Source: Astragalus membranaceus
Lineage: Eukaryota > Streptophyta > Magnoliopsida > Fabales > Fabaceae
Length of the DNA stretch: 64,000 nt
Reading direction: 5' to 3'
Assembly (NCBI GenBank): GCA_039519185.1
Contig: CM076849.1
Location: forward strand, 68,566,784 to 68,630,783
In this document: one piece after another, positions 21,619-32,475 of the stretch
How positions within the stretch are numbered: the stretch's first letter is position 1
Layout: each line of letters starts with the position of its first letter
Notes under the pieces: generated by a model
The model's database searches: none
What the model was told of the DNA's origin: nothing
Seen by the model: the letters and a program-made list of their open reading frames with translations, nothing else
Program-made: the position numbers and the translations under genes

Positions 21619-23630
21619 ATGGCCTCAAAAACAAGAATCTCTACAATTAACGTAGCAATCATATTCATAGTAACATTTGTAACACCCAACGTTGTTTTAT
21701 CCGATGACAATGTTCCAATTCCAGCTGAGAAAAGTCAATTAGATTCATGGTTCAATGCCAACGTTGGTCCATTGGCTCAAAGAAAAGCCAGTTTAGATCC
21801 TGCATTGGTAACGGCAGAAGAAGGTGCTAAGGTTATAAAAGTAATGCAAGATGGTAGTGGACAATTCAAAACCATCACTGATGCTATTAATAGCATACCA
21901 AATGGAAATACCCAACGTGTGATTGTGTATATTGGTGGTGGAAATTATAATGAGAAAATCAAAATTGAAAGGACAAAACCTTTTATTACGTTGTATGGAG
22001 CACCAGGTAATATGCCAAATTTGACCTTTGGTGGCACTGCAAAACAATATGGAACTGTTTATAGTGGTACTTTGACTGTTGAATCAGATTATTTTGTTGC
22101 TGCTAACATCATGATCTCGGTTTGTATACTATATCTATCTCAAAATTTCCTTCTATCAATATGTATAAGTTTAAATATCTATTATTGAGAAATAACGTAT
22201 TTTGATGATATAGAATTCTGCACCAAGACCTGATGGAAGAAAACCGGGTGAGCAAGCTGTTGCATTGAGAATTTCTGGTGAAAAAGCAGCGTTTTATAAT
22301 TGCAAGCTGTTGGGATTCCAGGACACATTATGTGATGATAGGGGTAAACATTTCTTCAAAGATTGCTTAATTCAAGGCACTGTTGATTTCATTTTTGGAA
22401 GTGGCAAGTCACTATATTTGGTAAGTACTTTATATAAAATATATTTAGGAACTGTTTCGCAGATCCCATCAGCAAGCTTGATAGCGGATTTAACTAGCAA
22501 ATTTGATTAGTAGCTTGATAGCGGATTTGACTAACAAGCTTAATGTTTTTTTCAAATGCTACTTCAAGTAACGTTTGAGCAGATAGTGTATAACTTCTAC
22601 TTTTTTTTTGGTATTTGTACTCTTACCAAAGAGAGCCTTAATTTTTCTGTCCAAAGGCACTATACACCGTGTTGGGTAGCTACGAAAACCAAGAAAAAAT
22701 AAAAGAAAGGAAAGAAAAGTAAAGGAATATGTCATTTTCCGTTGTTTGGTTGTTTCAATGGAATGTTTTAGTGTGTCACACCAAATTTTGTTTCCCAATT
22801 TTGGAAAGAAAAGAAAGAGAAAACACAATTTTTTTAAGTAAATGACATAATTAACCTTACACTCAAATTAATGCGTTGTAATAAAAAATATTTTTACATT
22901 TTCAGTAAAGGTTATTTTTTTTATTTTAAACATACACATTTTTCTTTCCTCTCACTTTTTATCTTCTTAAACAATGAAAGAGAAAACTTCTACATTTCTT
23001 TCCTATCACTTTCACTTAAACCAAACAACTAAAAAATCAACTCATACTCTCCTTTTTCCTATCACTTTTTTTCCTCTCACTTTCTTCTGTGAACCGGTAG
23101 TAATTAATGAAGTTTTATTTATTTGATTTGAATACAGAACAATGAATTGAGAGCGCTTGGCGCAGAAGGGCCAACGGTGATAGTGGCACAAGCAAGAAAA
23201 AGTGAGGCAGAAGATTATATCTACTCATTTGTACATTGTGACGTCACTGGAACTGGACAAGACACATTCTTGGCTAGAACATGGATGTCAAACCCTAAAG
23301 TCATCTTTGCTTACTCCATGTTGTCCACTGTTGTTAACCCAATAGCATGGAATGACGACTTACACCCTGAATATACCAAGTAACTAACTCCACTAATTCA
23401 ACATTAATTGCACATCATTAGTAGTAACTTTCTAGATTTATGTAACATTAACACATGATGTTACCTACAGGACTTCATACTATGGAGAGTACAAGAACAC
23501 AGGACCTAGGGCAGACCCCAAAACGCGTCCAAGCTTTACAAAACAACTAACTGATGCAGAGGCCAAACCTTTCATTACGCTTGGAATGATTGAAGGCTCA
23601 AAATGGCTCCTTCCTCCTCCTAAAGTCTAA
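21619..23630 (+). CDS. Pectin methylesterase PME1 (pollen PPME1-like, type without pro-region)
   Basis: This enzyme removes methyl esters from cell-wall homogalacturonan in the apoplast. Exons are 21619-22119, 22214-22420, 23138-23379 and 23471-23630, all GT-AG and in phase, giving 369 residues. The start is ATG 21619; the codon further upstream is TTG. Residues 1-28 form a signal peptide with a hydrophobic INVAIIFIVTFVT core. No inhibitor-like pro-domain is present, as in the short pollen PMEs. Family blocks are seen: GNYNEK, EQAVALRISG, GFQDTL (catalytic Gln/Asp), GTVDFIFGSG (catalytic Asp) and LARTWMS (catalytic Arg; most PMEs have LGRxW). The C-terminus is GSKWLLPPP. No breaks are visible. 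Neighbours are duplicated copies of the same gene, so it is one member of a tandem array. Pollen expression is inferred from family resemblance only. Confidence 0.93.
22421..23137 (+). other. Intron 2 of PME1, with indel relative to PME2
   Basis: This 717-bp intron contains internal repeats of AGCTTGATAGCGGATTTGACTAG and long C/T-rich runs before the acceptor. A stretch of about 70 bp near 22598-22670 (TTTGGTATTTGTACTCTTACC...) is present in PME1 and PME3 but absent from PME2. Confidence 0.7.
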
Positions 23631-24734
23631 TTAATTACCATATTAACCCTATCTTCTAATCCGACTTGAAGAGGGAATTAGATTCACTGCAGTCAACACT
23701 TTTTATCTATATCCATTTTTTAATAAAGCAAATCAAAAAGTTGTGATTTCTCTAACGGGATATCAAATGGCTCCAATGACTATATAGTCAGTCTCTTGGC
23801 TCATTTGGACTTGGTCATGCGCGCCCCACATTTTAGTGAGTGGTGAATTGGTGAAAGGAAGTTCACTAGATTAATTCCTTAAGTTATTGGAGTTTCTATG
23901 ATATGTAATTTCTTTTGTATTAGTTTTAACATTTTAATATTAAGTTAGGTCCTTGTAAAGCTTAGAATAACAATTCACGAGGGGTGCATTCAGGTGTGAA
24001 TGCACTGTCAACCCCTTATACGTATTTTGTAAATGTCAACGGAAAATGAATTTTATTTTCTTTCAAGCAAAGTTAATTCAATTCTAAAATACAACTCAAA
24101 TATGATTGAAATAGATAAACAACTTTAAGATTAAATGTAACAATGTTTAAATTATAATGAGTATTTTTCTTTTTTGTTGGATAAATTATTTTTATGAGTC
24201 TTCAATTTATTTTAAAAATAATAATAAAATTTGTAATGTAGGCTTTCCAAAAAACTCGTCAAACATGTCATATGTCCTATTAATGAATCGAAAATAACAT
24301 TCTAATTTGAAACTTTTATCACAAAAATAAAAAACAATCAAAAAATGTTAAACTTTTCATCTTTCTAAATTTAAAAGACATTGATTGACACTTTTTTACC
24401 ACTTGATACTCCAAAAAATTGTTCTCAATTAGTTTAAAAATACGTTTTAATGGCAATGGTGTATTAAACGTACAACGATTTAATTGAAATTCTAATAACT
24501 ATCTATGAGTAATTAATTTTTTACTAAAATAACTTTGTCATCATAAACTAAAATTCGAGATATGTCTTCTTAAATCTGAGATAATAGGGTTCATGTATTT
24601 AACGTTTTTTAAATGACATAATTAATTACCAAAAAGTTCATCCTTATGTTGCAAGAAAACCAGTTTTCGATTTTCAAAATAAAGTACTTCACGATTCTTC
24701 AAGACATGTCTTCTTACTCTTCAATATCAAAGAG
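23631..24734. other. PME1 3' flank, no gene
   Basis: AT-rich and conserved in all three PME copies (compare 35963-37030 and 43576-44640). The only structured element seen is a short hairpin, GTGCATTCA-loop-TGAATGCAC, at 23984-24005. No coding sequence was found. Confidence 0.7.
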
Positions 24735-26391
24735 CAGATGAAGTACATGGAGAACAATTATGGAGGAATACCAAAGTCACGACCCAACCAATTAGCTAAC
24801 ATATACGAGAGTTGCAGAAATGACATCTAACAAAGCAATGAGTTGTCGACTTTAGTTTTTCACGACATATGACACAATAGAGGCAAATGTATCTAGAATA
24901 ACTCCCATCTTTAGCATGTTTGTTTGAGTCAAAGCACACGATCTGGAAGCAATTGCCTAGAGAAGACAAATATTTTGGAAGGCGCAAAACTCTTCCAAAG
25001 GTTATTAAGGAACGAAAGTTTGTAATTTGAAACTTGCGTTGTCGAAAAAGGGCACATAGAGAGAGGTAGAGCCCACTAAAAATGTACCACTAGGATCCCT
25101 GCTCTAGACAGGCTCGAAGGACAAGGATGAAGAAGCAAGCAAGAGAGTAAGCTTGGCCTTTAGCTCCCTTCCCAGGAATAGAAACATATATTAAGCAATG
25201 GTGTTTAGTTTGTTGGATGTGAAGGAGTAACCATACCAGTCTAAACATTTTTAAATTCTTTGAAAGAATCCACATTAGGCTTTAAAAAATAATTGCATGG
25301 AATCGGTAGAGTTCTAAAAGAATCAATGTTGGGCATTAAGAAACAACCAGCGTGGTATTGGTAGTGTTCTTAACATTTTAAATTCTTTAAAGAATCCACA
25401 TTGTGCCTTTACAAACAACCATCGTGGTATTTTAAGAGTGTTAAAGTTAATTTACATCAGAAATACCGCAACGATCGCCTTCTTAAAACTGGCGTCGAAT
25501 TTGAGGCGTGTAGCGCACTAAAACGAGATATAACAATTTGTTTACCAAACTATAATATTCAATATTACACATGAGTTTTTTAAGGATTCATTTAGAAAAA
25601 TTAGTTAACTGTAAATATCGATGTACATATACAACAAAATCATGTTTTACATAACTAGTTTAACAAATTAAAAAATTCTTAAATCTAAGATTCTGATTGT
25701 GATTCAGTTACTAATGCCACTCTACGTTGGACTGCTGACTAGTTTTCCAATGTTATCTGTTAATTGAAAACCTCACCTCAAACATAGTGAGTTATAAAAT
25801 TCAGTAACATAAAATATAAAATAAACAGTTAATGAGGTTTCCAGCCATATATGAAAGATATGAAAAATCATCTTGAAAGCTACATAATAGATCACATTTT
25901 TTTATTCCGAAAAGGTTTTGAAGAAAACATTTTTCGTACAATCACCAGGTTGCAGATTTCGGTTAGGTGTGTCCTCACATGCCCCGGGTAGACCTAATAT
26001 GGCATAAGCGTCATTCTAAACATGCAAATCACCTTTGTATTTGTCGAAGCTAAGTCATTTACCAACACCTTTGAATTATCATATAATTTATCATAGAATT
26101 TCTTAAGTAATATAGTTTAAGAACATCCCTAGTCTTCTACAACTTATACATAGATGCATAGCGGGAAGACAAGTAGATTACTAACTCTATATAGTGCAGA
26201 ATTTTTCAGTAGCAATACACAATATATGGCACTTATTCCAACTAACTAAACATAATTTTATGAAATTCTAAAAGAAATCCTAGAAAAAATAAATCATTTC
26301 TCCAACTAACTATACATACATCGCTATCATTATTCCATTTTCCTTCTTCTTTTCAGCCAGCGGTGGAAATGTTAAAAAGGATGAGAGTTGA
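24735..26391. repeat. D2: downstream segment of the PME unit (first part)
   Basis: Homologous to D1 and D3-D5. The LINE zf-RVT relic lies at about 24790-25170 (minus). Next comes an array of three repeats of about 85 bp at 25240-25445. Each has a near-palindromic ATTCTTTGAAAGAAT-type core followed by CCACATT(A/G)GGC or similar. The rest is gene-free AT-rich DNA. A solo LTR interrupts D2 at 26392, and D2 resumes at 27310-27445. Confidence 0.8.
24790..25170 (-). pseudogene. LINE zf-RVT relic in D2
   Basis: Degenerate minus-strand relic equivalent to the one at 10736-11040 in D1, broken by small indels. The LKSTTHCFVRCHFCNS end is readable in one frame. Confidence 0.6.
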
Positions 26392-27309
26392 TGTTAGTCC
26401 GAGTAGGTTCCCAAGAAAGAGAGGTGGGTCACAATGGACACTCTTACCTACCAAGTCTTTCCTAGCCTGAATTTTCCTCAAACAACACTGTTTTCAAAAA
26501 TCAAGCCAAAGAGATTACTGGGATGAGTCGCGGACTACATCGCTCTCTTTAAGACGTTTCGTGGCACTGCTTCAAGGTGCAAGCAGGCCATCAACCACGA
26601 CGTCCCCCGGATAAAACAGCCCAGTCGAAACTGCTACGAAAGTTCACTGAACCGTGAAAATTTGCTCTAAGATATACACCCTCAATATGGTTATGAAAAA
26701 ACACTCTTTAGAAACTAAGCTTGTAAATGCTTCAAGCTTTCTAGAGAAAAAATAAATTTTGGGTATGAAAAACCACTCTTTAGAAACTAAGCTTGAAAAT
26801 GCTTCAAGCTTTCTAAAGAAGAAAGAAATTTAGGGAGAAGAGAGAAAACTTGAGGAATGATTTATCGTCAAGTGGTGTAAGTAAGAAGTGAGGAGGGGTC
26901 TTCCTTTTGTAGGCATAAGAAGAGATAGCCGTTGGAAGGAATTTAATAGCCAACGGCTCTTCTGACCAAAACCGTTAAGGTTTGACTTTGACCCGGTCAA
27001 CATGACCGTTGGAGACTTTGACTCGGTCACTATGACCGTTGGGAGACGCGAAAAAATAAAAAATAAATTTCAGAAATATACACCACAAGGCCCAAGCCCG
27101 GCAAGGCCAACCCCGACCGGCCGATCGGACAACGGTGGTGTGCACGCGTGTGGTGGTCATTTTGTGTGCGTCCTCTCCTATTCACAAAATTGGGTACCCC
27201 TTGGGGTCCAAACCCATGTGTGTGTTTCCCACTTATAAACACTCTCAAAATGTCTATTCTATCCAATGTGGGACTTTTTCAATTCACACATAACAACAAA
27301 GTTCCAACA
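26392..27309. mobile_element. Solo LTR with 5-bp TSD (GTTGA)
   Basis: The 918-bp insert begins TGTTAGTCCGAG and ends GTTCCAACA. It is flanked by GTTGA at 26387-26391 and 27310-27314. The D1 and D3 copies have the empty site, which confirms the edges. Inside are repeated GACCGTTGG/TTTGACTCGGTCA words (26985-27045) and CCAATGTGGGACTTTTT near the right end. No internal region or PBS is seen, so recombination between LTRs has probably removed the body. The superfamily is not identifiable by eye. Confidence 0.88.
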
Positions 27310-27445
27310 GTTGATTTTCTTCTTTATTTTGTTGATGGGGAAGAGAGCTTGTACTCCATTCCCCCTTCTCCTCTCACAACCTCACTCTATTGTGTCTCTT
27401 TGGTGGCCACAACAACAGATCGACTCTCCGATGCAGCAACAACAG
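27310..27445. repeat. D2, second part
   Basis: Resumes D homology after the solo LTR (TTGATTTTCTTCTTTATTTTG... to GATGCAGCAACAACAG). Homology ends near 27445, where unrelated GC-richer DNA begins. Confidence 0.75.
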
Positions 27446-27945
27446 CTGTTGGCTGCAAGGGGCGGTCGACCTCGCGGAGCCATAGGAACGGAGGCGGGAT
27501 AACGCATGGAGTGGTTCTCCCACTGTGGTCGCTAATGAACTGAGGTGCTCGACCTTGGAGCGGGCACGACTAGTTGAGTCCTAAGTCCAAATGTATGAAT
27601 TGATTGGGTGAACGATATCTGGTCGTACGCAGAGTCATGCCCGGGTACCTGCAATGACACTCCGACGCCCAAGTCAGTGGAGTAAGAGTTTAAGCAGAGT
27701 AACAATATGGGTCAAGATTGTGTGTCAGTTAGTGGGAGCAGTGCCTCTTTATATAGTATCAGAGGGGCAATGCTCCGTTGGATCTGTGTGGTCGATCTCG
27801 ACCGTTGAACAAGCCATCCTCAACGAGGGTAGATCTGAACCGCTGATCTTGGTGGACCGAAGGCCCAGTAATTATTTCTCCAATTCGATAATGGGCCGGT
27901 CATGGCCAGTACTGCATCGGATTGGGCCAAAGGCCCAGTCCAAAA
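27446..27945. other. Unrecognised GC-rich insertion replacing the D2/U2 junction
   Basis: About 500 bp markedly richer in G+C than its neighbours (for example GGGGCGGTCGACCTCGCGG and CACTCCGACGCCCAAGTCAG). It has no counterpart in the D1/U1 or D3/U3 junctions. The style recalls transposon terminal regions with a TTTATATAG box near 27750. No terminal repeats, target duplication or coding domain could be established. Confidence 0.5.
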
Positions 27946-28705
27946 CATAATTCCATAAATGTTTATGTATAAGTCAGACCTTTTCCTCACATGTTTTAAG
28001 TTTCAACCTAGAGGTCGAGCTCTAATGTCAACCAAAGTAAGCAATTTAAAATACTAAAACGGATGTTGACTAGGGTTTTACAAAAACAATTCTAAAAACA
28101 GCAAATTGATTATGTTTTTCAAGCTTCAGTTTTTAAAATTTCTTCAAATCTTTGATAATGTGGCTAAACTTCTAGCTTCTTAGGATAATGCGACCTCAAG
28201 CCTCTAAGGAATAAAAGTTACTATCAGGCAAGACTCTGACCAAAACCCGCACTTCTCAAATAGACTGTTGGCTTTAAAGGAGACATAAGGAGTTATGGAG
28301 ATTGGTCCGTTGCCCGAAACCAAATGTATGGAAAATTCTATTTCCCTGTCGTGTGGTAGAGAAGTCACCTCATCAGAGAACACATCGAGGTGTTCGTTCA
28401 CAACAGGGGATACTTGACAAATCTAGGCTTGCCTCTGTGTTTGAAGAAATTTACAAAATAAATCCCTCATCCCCTTCCAATATGCATTAAAAAAAAATTG
28501 ATTGGATGCTACTCAATCCATACCGAGAATCACATCTAAACCTTTCTAAGGCAAACATATCAAGTTTAAAAAAAAGATCCTACCCTACGTGTATTTATAT
28601 AATATCAAATTTAATATTCATCTTTCACACTTAAAAACACACATCTTCAGATAAATTGTTCTCCTTTACCTGGTTTCTTATCATCGAGATATTTGAGGGG
28701 CATGG
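27946..28705. repeat. U2: upstream segment of the PME2 unit (first part)
   Basis: Homologous to 20085-20830 of U1. It carries the same Gypsy protease/RT fossil on the minus strand (28204-28550, HLDVFSDEVTSLPHDREIEF, SGNGPISITPYVSFKA). A solo LTR breaks U2 at 28706. It resumes at 30899-30953 and 31679-32400. Confidence 0.8.
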
Positions 28706-30898
28706 TGTCATACCCCAATTTTGTCCGGCTTAGGTCCAAACCCTAATTTTCCACACAAAAATAAATTATGCATCATTTTTAGGTTTAAAATGCACGTTTT
28801 GGGAAGTTAGAGTCAAAAAGGGCATTTTGGTCATTTCTCACAAAAGGGTCTCTAAAAAACAATTTTTGCAATAGGCCTCATGCATCAAATTAGGGTTTTT
28901 GAAAAAATATGTTATGCATGCATGGCAAGCTTTGGAAAATATTTTATGCATGGCAAAGACCTAAAAGCATTTTGTGGAAAGCAAGAATTGATTTCTATTT
29001 TGTTCCAAAGGCCAAGAACCGATTTATGGTATATTGCATAGGCCTTGAAATCGATTTTCAGGCTCTTCCATAGGCCATGAATCGATTCCTAATTGTTTTA
29101 ACTAAGTGAAGAATCGATTCCTACCTTTTAGGATGTCCTGAAAATCGATTTCCCTTGCCTATGTTTAAAGCATGAAATCCATTTCTACACATACTCATGC
29201 AAAAGCTAAGAATCGATTTCCTTAAATTTTAAAAGACTATGAAATCGATTTTCAGGATCTCCAAATGTCCTGAAAATCGATTCCTACCTTTTTCCATAGG
29301 CCATATAATCGATTCTTATCATTTCCAAAAATAAAGAATCGATTCCTACATATTTCCAAAGGCCACATAATCGATTTTCAGGATCTTCAAATGTCCTGAA
29401 AATCGATTCCTACCTTTTTCCATAGGCCATATAATCGATTCTTATCATTTCCAAACATAAAGAATCGATTCCTACATATTTCCAAAGGCTCAAACAATCG
29501 ATTCATCCTTGCAATAAATGTTTTTTAAAAAATTCTACGCTTTCCTAAGCCTATAAATAGGCAGCCTCAAATCACATTTGGGGGAGGGACAGATTTTACA
29601 AGATCAGAAAACACACACACACATTTCACGAGATCTGAGAAGACAACTCTCGTAAATCTCATTTTCCAGTTCTACGCTTCATTTCTGCTCTATTCGCGCC
29701 GTTGGTCCGTCTGAGCTGATCTCCTGCAAGGGTTAGTCGGGGTTTGCGTTCTTCAGAGTTGTAATATCTGTTTTCATCAGAGGTATTTCAGTCTTTACAT
29801 TTGTTAAAATTTAATCATTCTGATCCATGCCAAAATTGCCCTATGTGATTTAATTTAGCTGTAGTGTCTTTGTTGATGATGAACCACATGATTCCCACTT
29901 ATGCCTAGTGCATCATTTTCTAAGTGGGGAAGATGGTTTCAGATGATTCAACCTCCCCTTTCAAACCCTTTCAAAAAAGCATTTTTCATTAGAACTACGT
30001 CGCTTTGATTCCCGTTTGGGATACGTGTAGGAGCGAGCCACGTTCTCGTCAAGCGCAACAAATAAAAATTCTTTTTATCCTCCTAAACCAATCATTTTCA
30101 TAAAACAAACGAAAATCATTTTCAAACCCATTGTTGCTAGTAGGTCATCAGAGCCTCTGTTCGTTTAGCTATTAGTGACAATGTCCTTTTCTCCTAAAAA
30201 TAATAAACGATGATCCATCCTAACCTTTGTTAGTTTGATCATCGTACAAATCAATCTCTTTCGAAAATCACTTTCCAAAAGGATAATAAAAAACGAGTTG
30301 TTATCAATAGTCCATCAGAACCTTTGTTCGTTTGACTAAACGGTGCAACTTTCTTTTTGAGTATTTAGTAGTGATTCATCATAGCCTCTGCTAGTTTAAT
30401 CATTTGCTAACGCTCGTCCTATTTCAAAAACTCACTAAAAAAGATAAAAAACAAAAACTTTTCAAAAAGAACCAAGAACTACGTAGCTTTGAATTCTCCA
30501 TCGCACCGGGAGATACGTAGGAGCGGGCCATGTCCCGTCAAGCACTTTTTCTAAAAACCTTTTTTTTTACCCCTTTCTCACCAAAAATAAATGTTATTAA
30601 GTTTTCCCATTCGAACGAGAAATAAATAGGCAAATCTAGGTATTTTTCAAATCGAACGTTAAAACCACACATTTAATTAGAGGTTCCCTTTCGGTAGAAA
30701 GGACGTGCGCGGTGCTAACACCTTCCTCGCACGTAATCGACCCCCGAACCTATATCTCTAGTTTCAAAAGACCATCCGCCTTGTCCAAAAGACCTTTTTT
30801 CAATGTTTTGGTCTTAAAATTAAAATATTGGTGGCGGCTCCAAAATTATTCCACGTTGTACATCGAGAAACCCAAGCGGGATTTTTCGGGGTGCAACA
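28706..30898 (+). mobile_element. Ogre-like Ty3/Gypsy solo LTR with TSD CATGG
   Basis: The 2,193-bp insert begins TGTCATACCCCAATTTTG and ends CGGGGTGCAACA. It is flanked by CATGG at 28701-28705 and 30899-30903. U1 has the empty site (GGGGCATGGCTTATCAC). The TGTCATACCCC start and the phrases GAACTACGT.GCTTTGA and GATACGTAGGAGCG, repeated near 29995 and 30475, are typical of legume Ogre/Tat LTRs. A TATA box (TATAAATA, 29552-29559) lies behind an array of about 14 ATCGATT words (29040-29510). No internal region remains. The U3 portion resembles that of the unrelated Copia LTR at 13077 (see findings). Confidence 0.88.
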
Positions 30899-30953
30899 CA
30901 TGGCTTATCACTTTTCTTAGTTCTTGCACATTAAACTCTCCTATAGTTTCTCC
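30899..30953. repeat. U2, short middle part
   Basis: Matches U1 20828-20880 (CATGGCTTATCAC...AAACTCTCCTATA) between two insertions. Confidence 0.75.
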
Positions 30954-31670
30954 CGAGGGCGGATCCAGTATTTTAGAATAGGGTGTTCCTCAGTGGCGGA
31001 CCCAGGACCCTGGGGTCGGGGGTGTCAATTTTTTTAAATACACAATTTGCTAAAAATATAATTAAAAACAACTATAATATATTTAAATAAATAAATTATA
31101 CATTTCATAATGACAGTAATCCCCCACTGCTGGTTGCATTAACAAATTCAGCAATATGGGGACACCGACTTTCGGGTTCAAACCCAGATGTGACCGTGCG
31201 ATAGTGTGTCTGTAGTGTTTATTTGCCAAATTGTCTAAGCTGATAAAAAAAACTAAGTAACAGGAAGATGCAGGATGTGATTTACTAGGATCCACTGAAA
31301 TAGCAGATATTAAAGGTCCATAAACTCCTCTTGTTGGTATGTCAGTTGTTCCTTTTCCAGCCCAGTAGAAGTGAATCTTCGAAGTATGTTCTGTGACACT
31401 AGCATTAAAAGTCTTCACAATTAATTGTGTGGTGTTTTTTTTATAATAAAAGTGTGTGGTGTTTGGGTAAGTGAAATTTGGGTATTTGGTCCAAATGGAT
31501 GCAAAATTTGAGTGTTCATTTTTCTTCAGGAGTAAATAGGGTGTTCCTTCAATGATACTAAGGCAGGATGTATTACCACCAAACAGGATATTTGGGGTGT
31601 ATACCACTAAAAGAGGATATTTGGGGTGTTCTCGGGAACACAGGGAACACCCCCTGAATCCGCCTCTGGA
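30954..31670 (-). mobile_element. hAT-like non-autonomous element carrying a malectin-domain gene fragment
   Basis: The ends are imperfect inverted repeats: left CGAGGGCGGATCCAG; right, as reverse complement, AGAGGCGGATTCAG. The flanking octamers are GTTTCTCC (30946-30953) and CTTTCTCC (31671-31678), identical in 7 of 8 positions. This fits a hAT 8-bp target duplication. A second left-end-like motif (CAGTGGCGGACCCAGG, about 30991) suggests nesting. The minus-strand frame 31607-31083 contains IHFYWAGKGTT and RGVYGPLISAISV. This is the malectin-domain signature of LRR-VIII receptor-like kinases. The remaining residues are transposon sequence. It is a captured gene fragment, and nothing shows that it is expressed. 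Confidence 0.72.
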
Positions 31671-31678
31671 CTTTCTCC

Positions 31679-32400
31679 TAACTCGATAATGTCCTCTCTA
31701 GGACAACTAATAAGGTCTACTAAAACCTTGCCGTCCATCTCAAGAAATATTTTTTTCCTCGTCTCATATATCATGATAATCTTTCCATTTTCTTAAAATC
31801 ACAAATGTGTGTGTATATATATAACTTAGTCTTCCAAAAACCTCTCCCCAAACATACCTTCATAAAAGTACTTACATGATACAATGAGATTTACATTTTC
31901 CGTCCTAAAGGGACTAAGGGAAGCTTAACTTTGAAGTTATAACTTGTCCAATAATATAATAGCTCTATCATACTCTACTAGGGGTCGGAATATGCTGGGC
32001 TAAGTTGGGTTTTGCATTATCTGGGTTTGGCCTGTATTGAAAGTGCTAGGTTTGAGCCTAGCTTTTGGAAAGACTGATAAGGCCTGAAAGCTTATTTCAT
32101 AATACTTTTTACGAAAAATTACAACTTTTGAGTGGTGTATGCTTTTGTAAATAGACTAATAAAGTAATAGGTCATTTTTTTGCTGAATAAACTCTAAACA
32201 ATTTCGGTTAATACATATGTATGGTTAGAAACCAAAAATCCTTAAATAACTTAAGAAATTTAAAGCATCCCCATGTTTAATTTTAGCTTCCCTAACAAAA
32301 AAAATGATTGAATCATATTAACAACTCTCTAAATTAAGTCTCATGAATCTCTTATAAATTCCAAACCCATTCACCAATTCACCCAAACAAAAATTGAAAA
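31679..32400. repeat. U2, last part, leading into PME2
   Basis: Homologous to U1 20880-21615 including the TATA context. No coding sequence except the pseudogene that follows. Confidence 0.75.
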
Positions 32401-32475
32401 CAAGAAAAATCCACAAAAACAAGAATCTCTACAATTAACGTAGCAATCATATTCATAGTAACATTTGTAACATCC

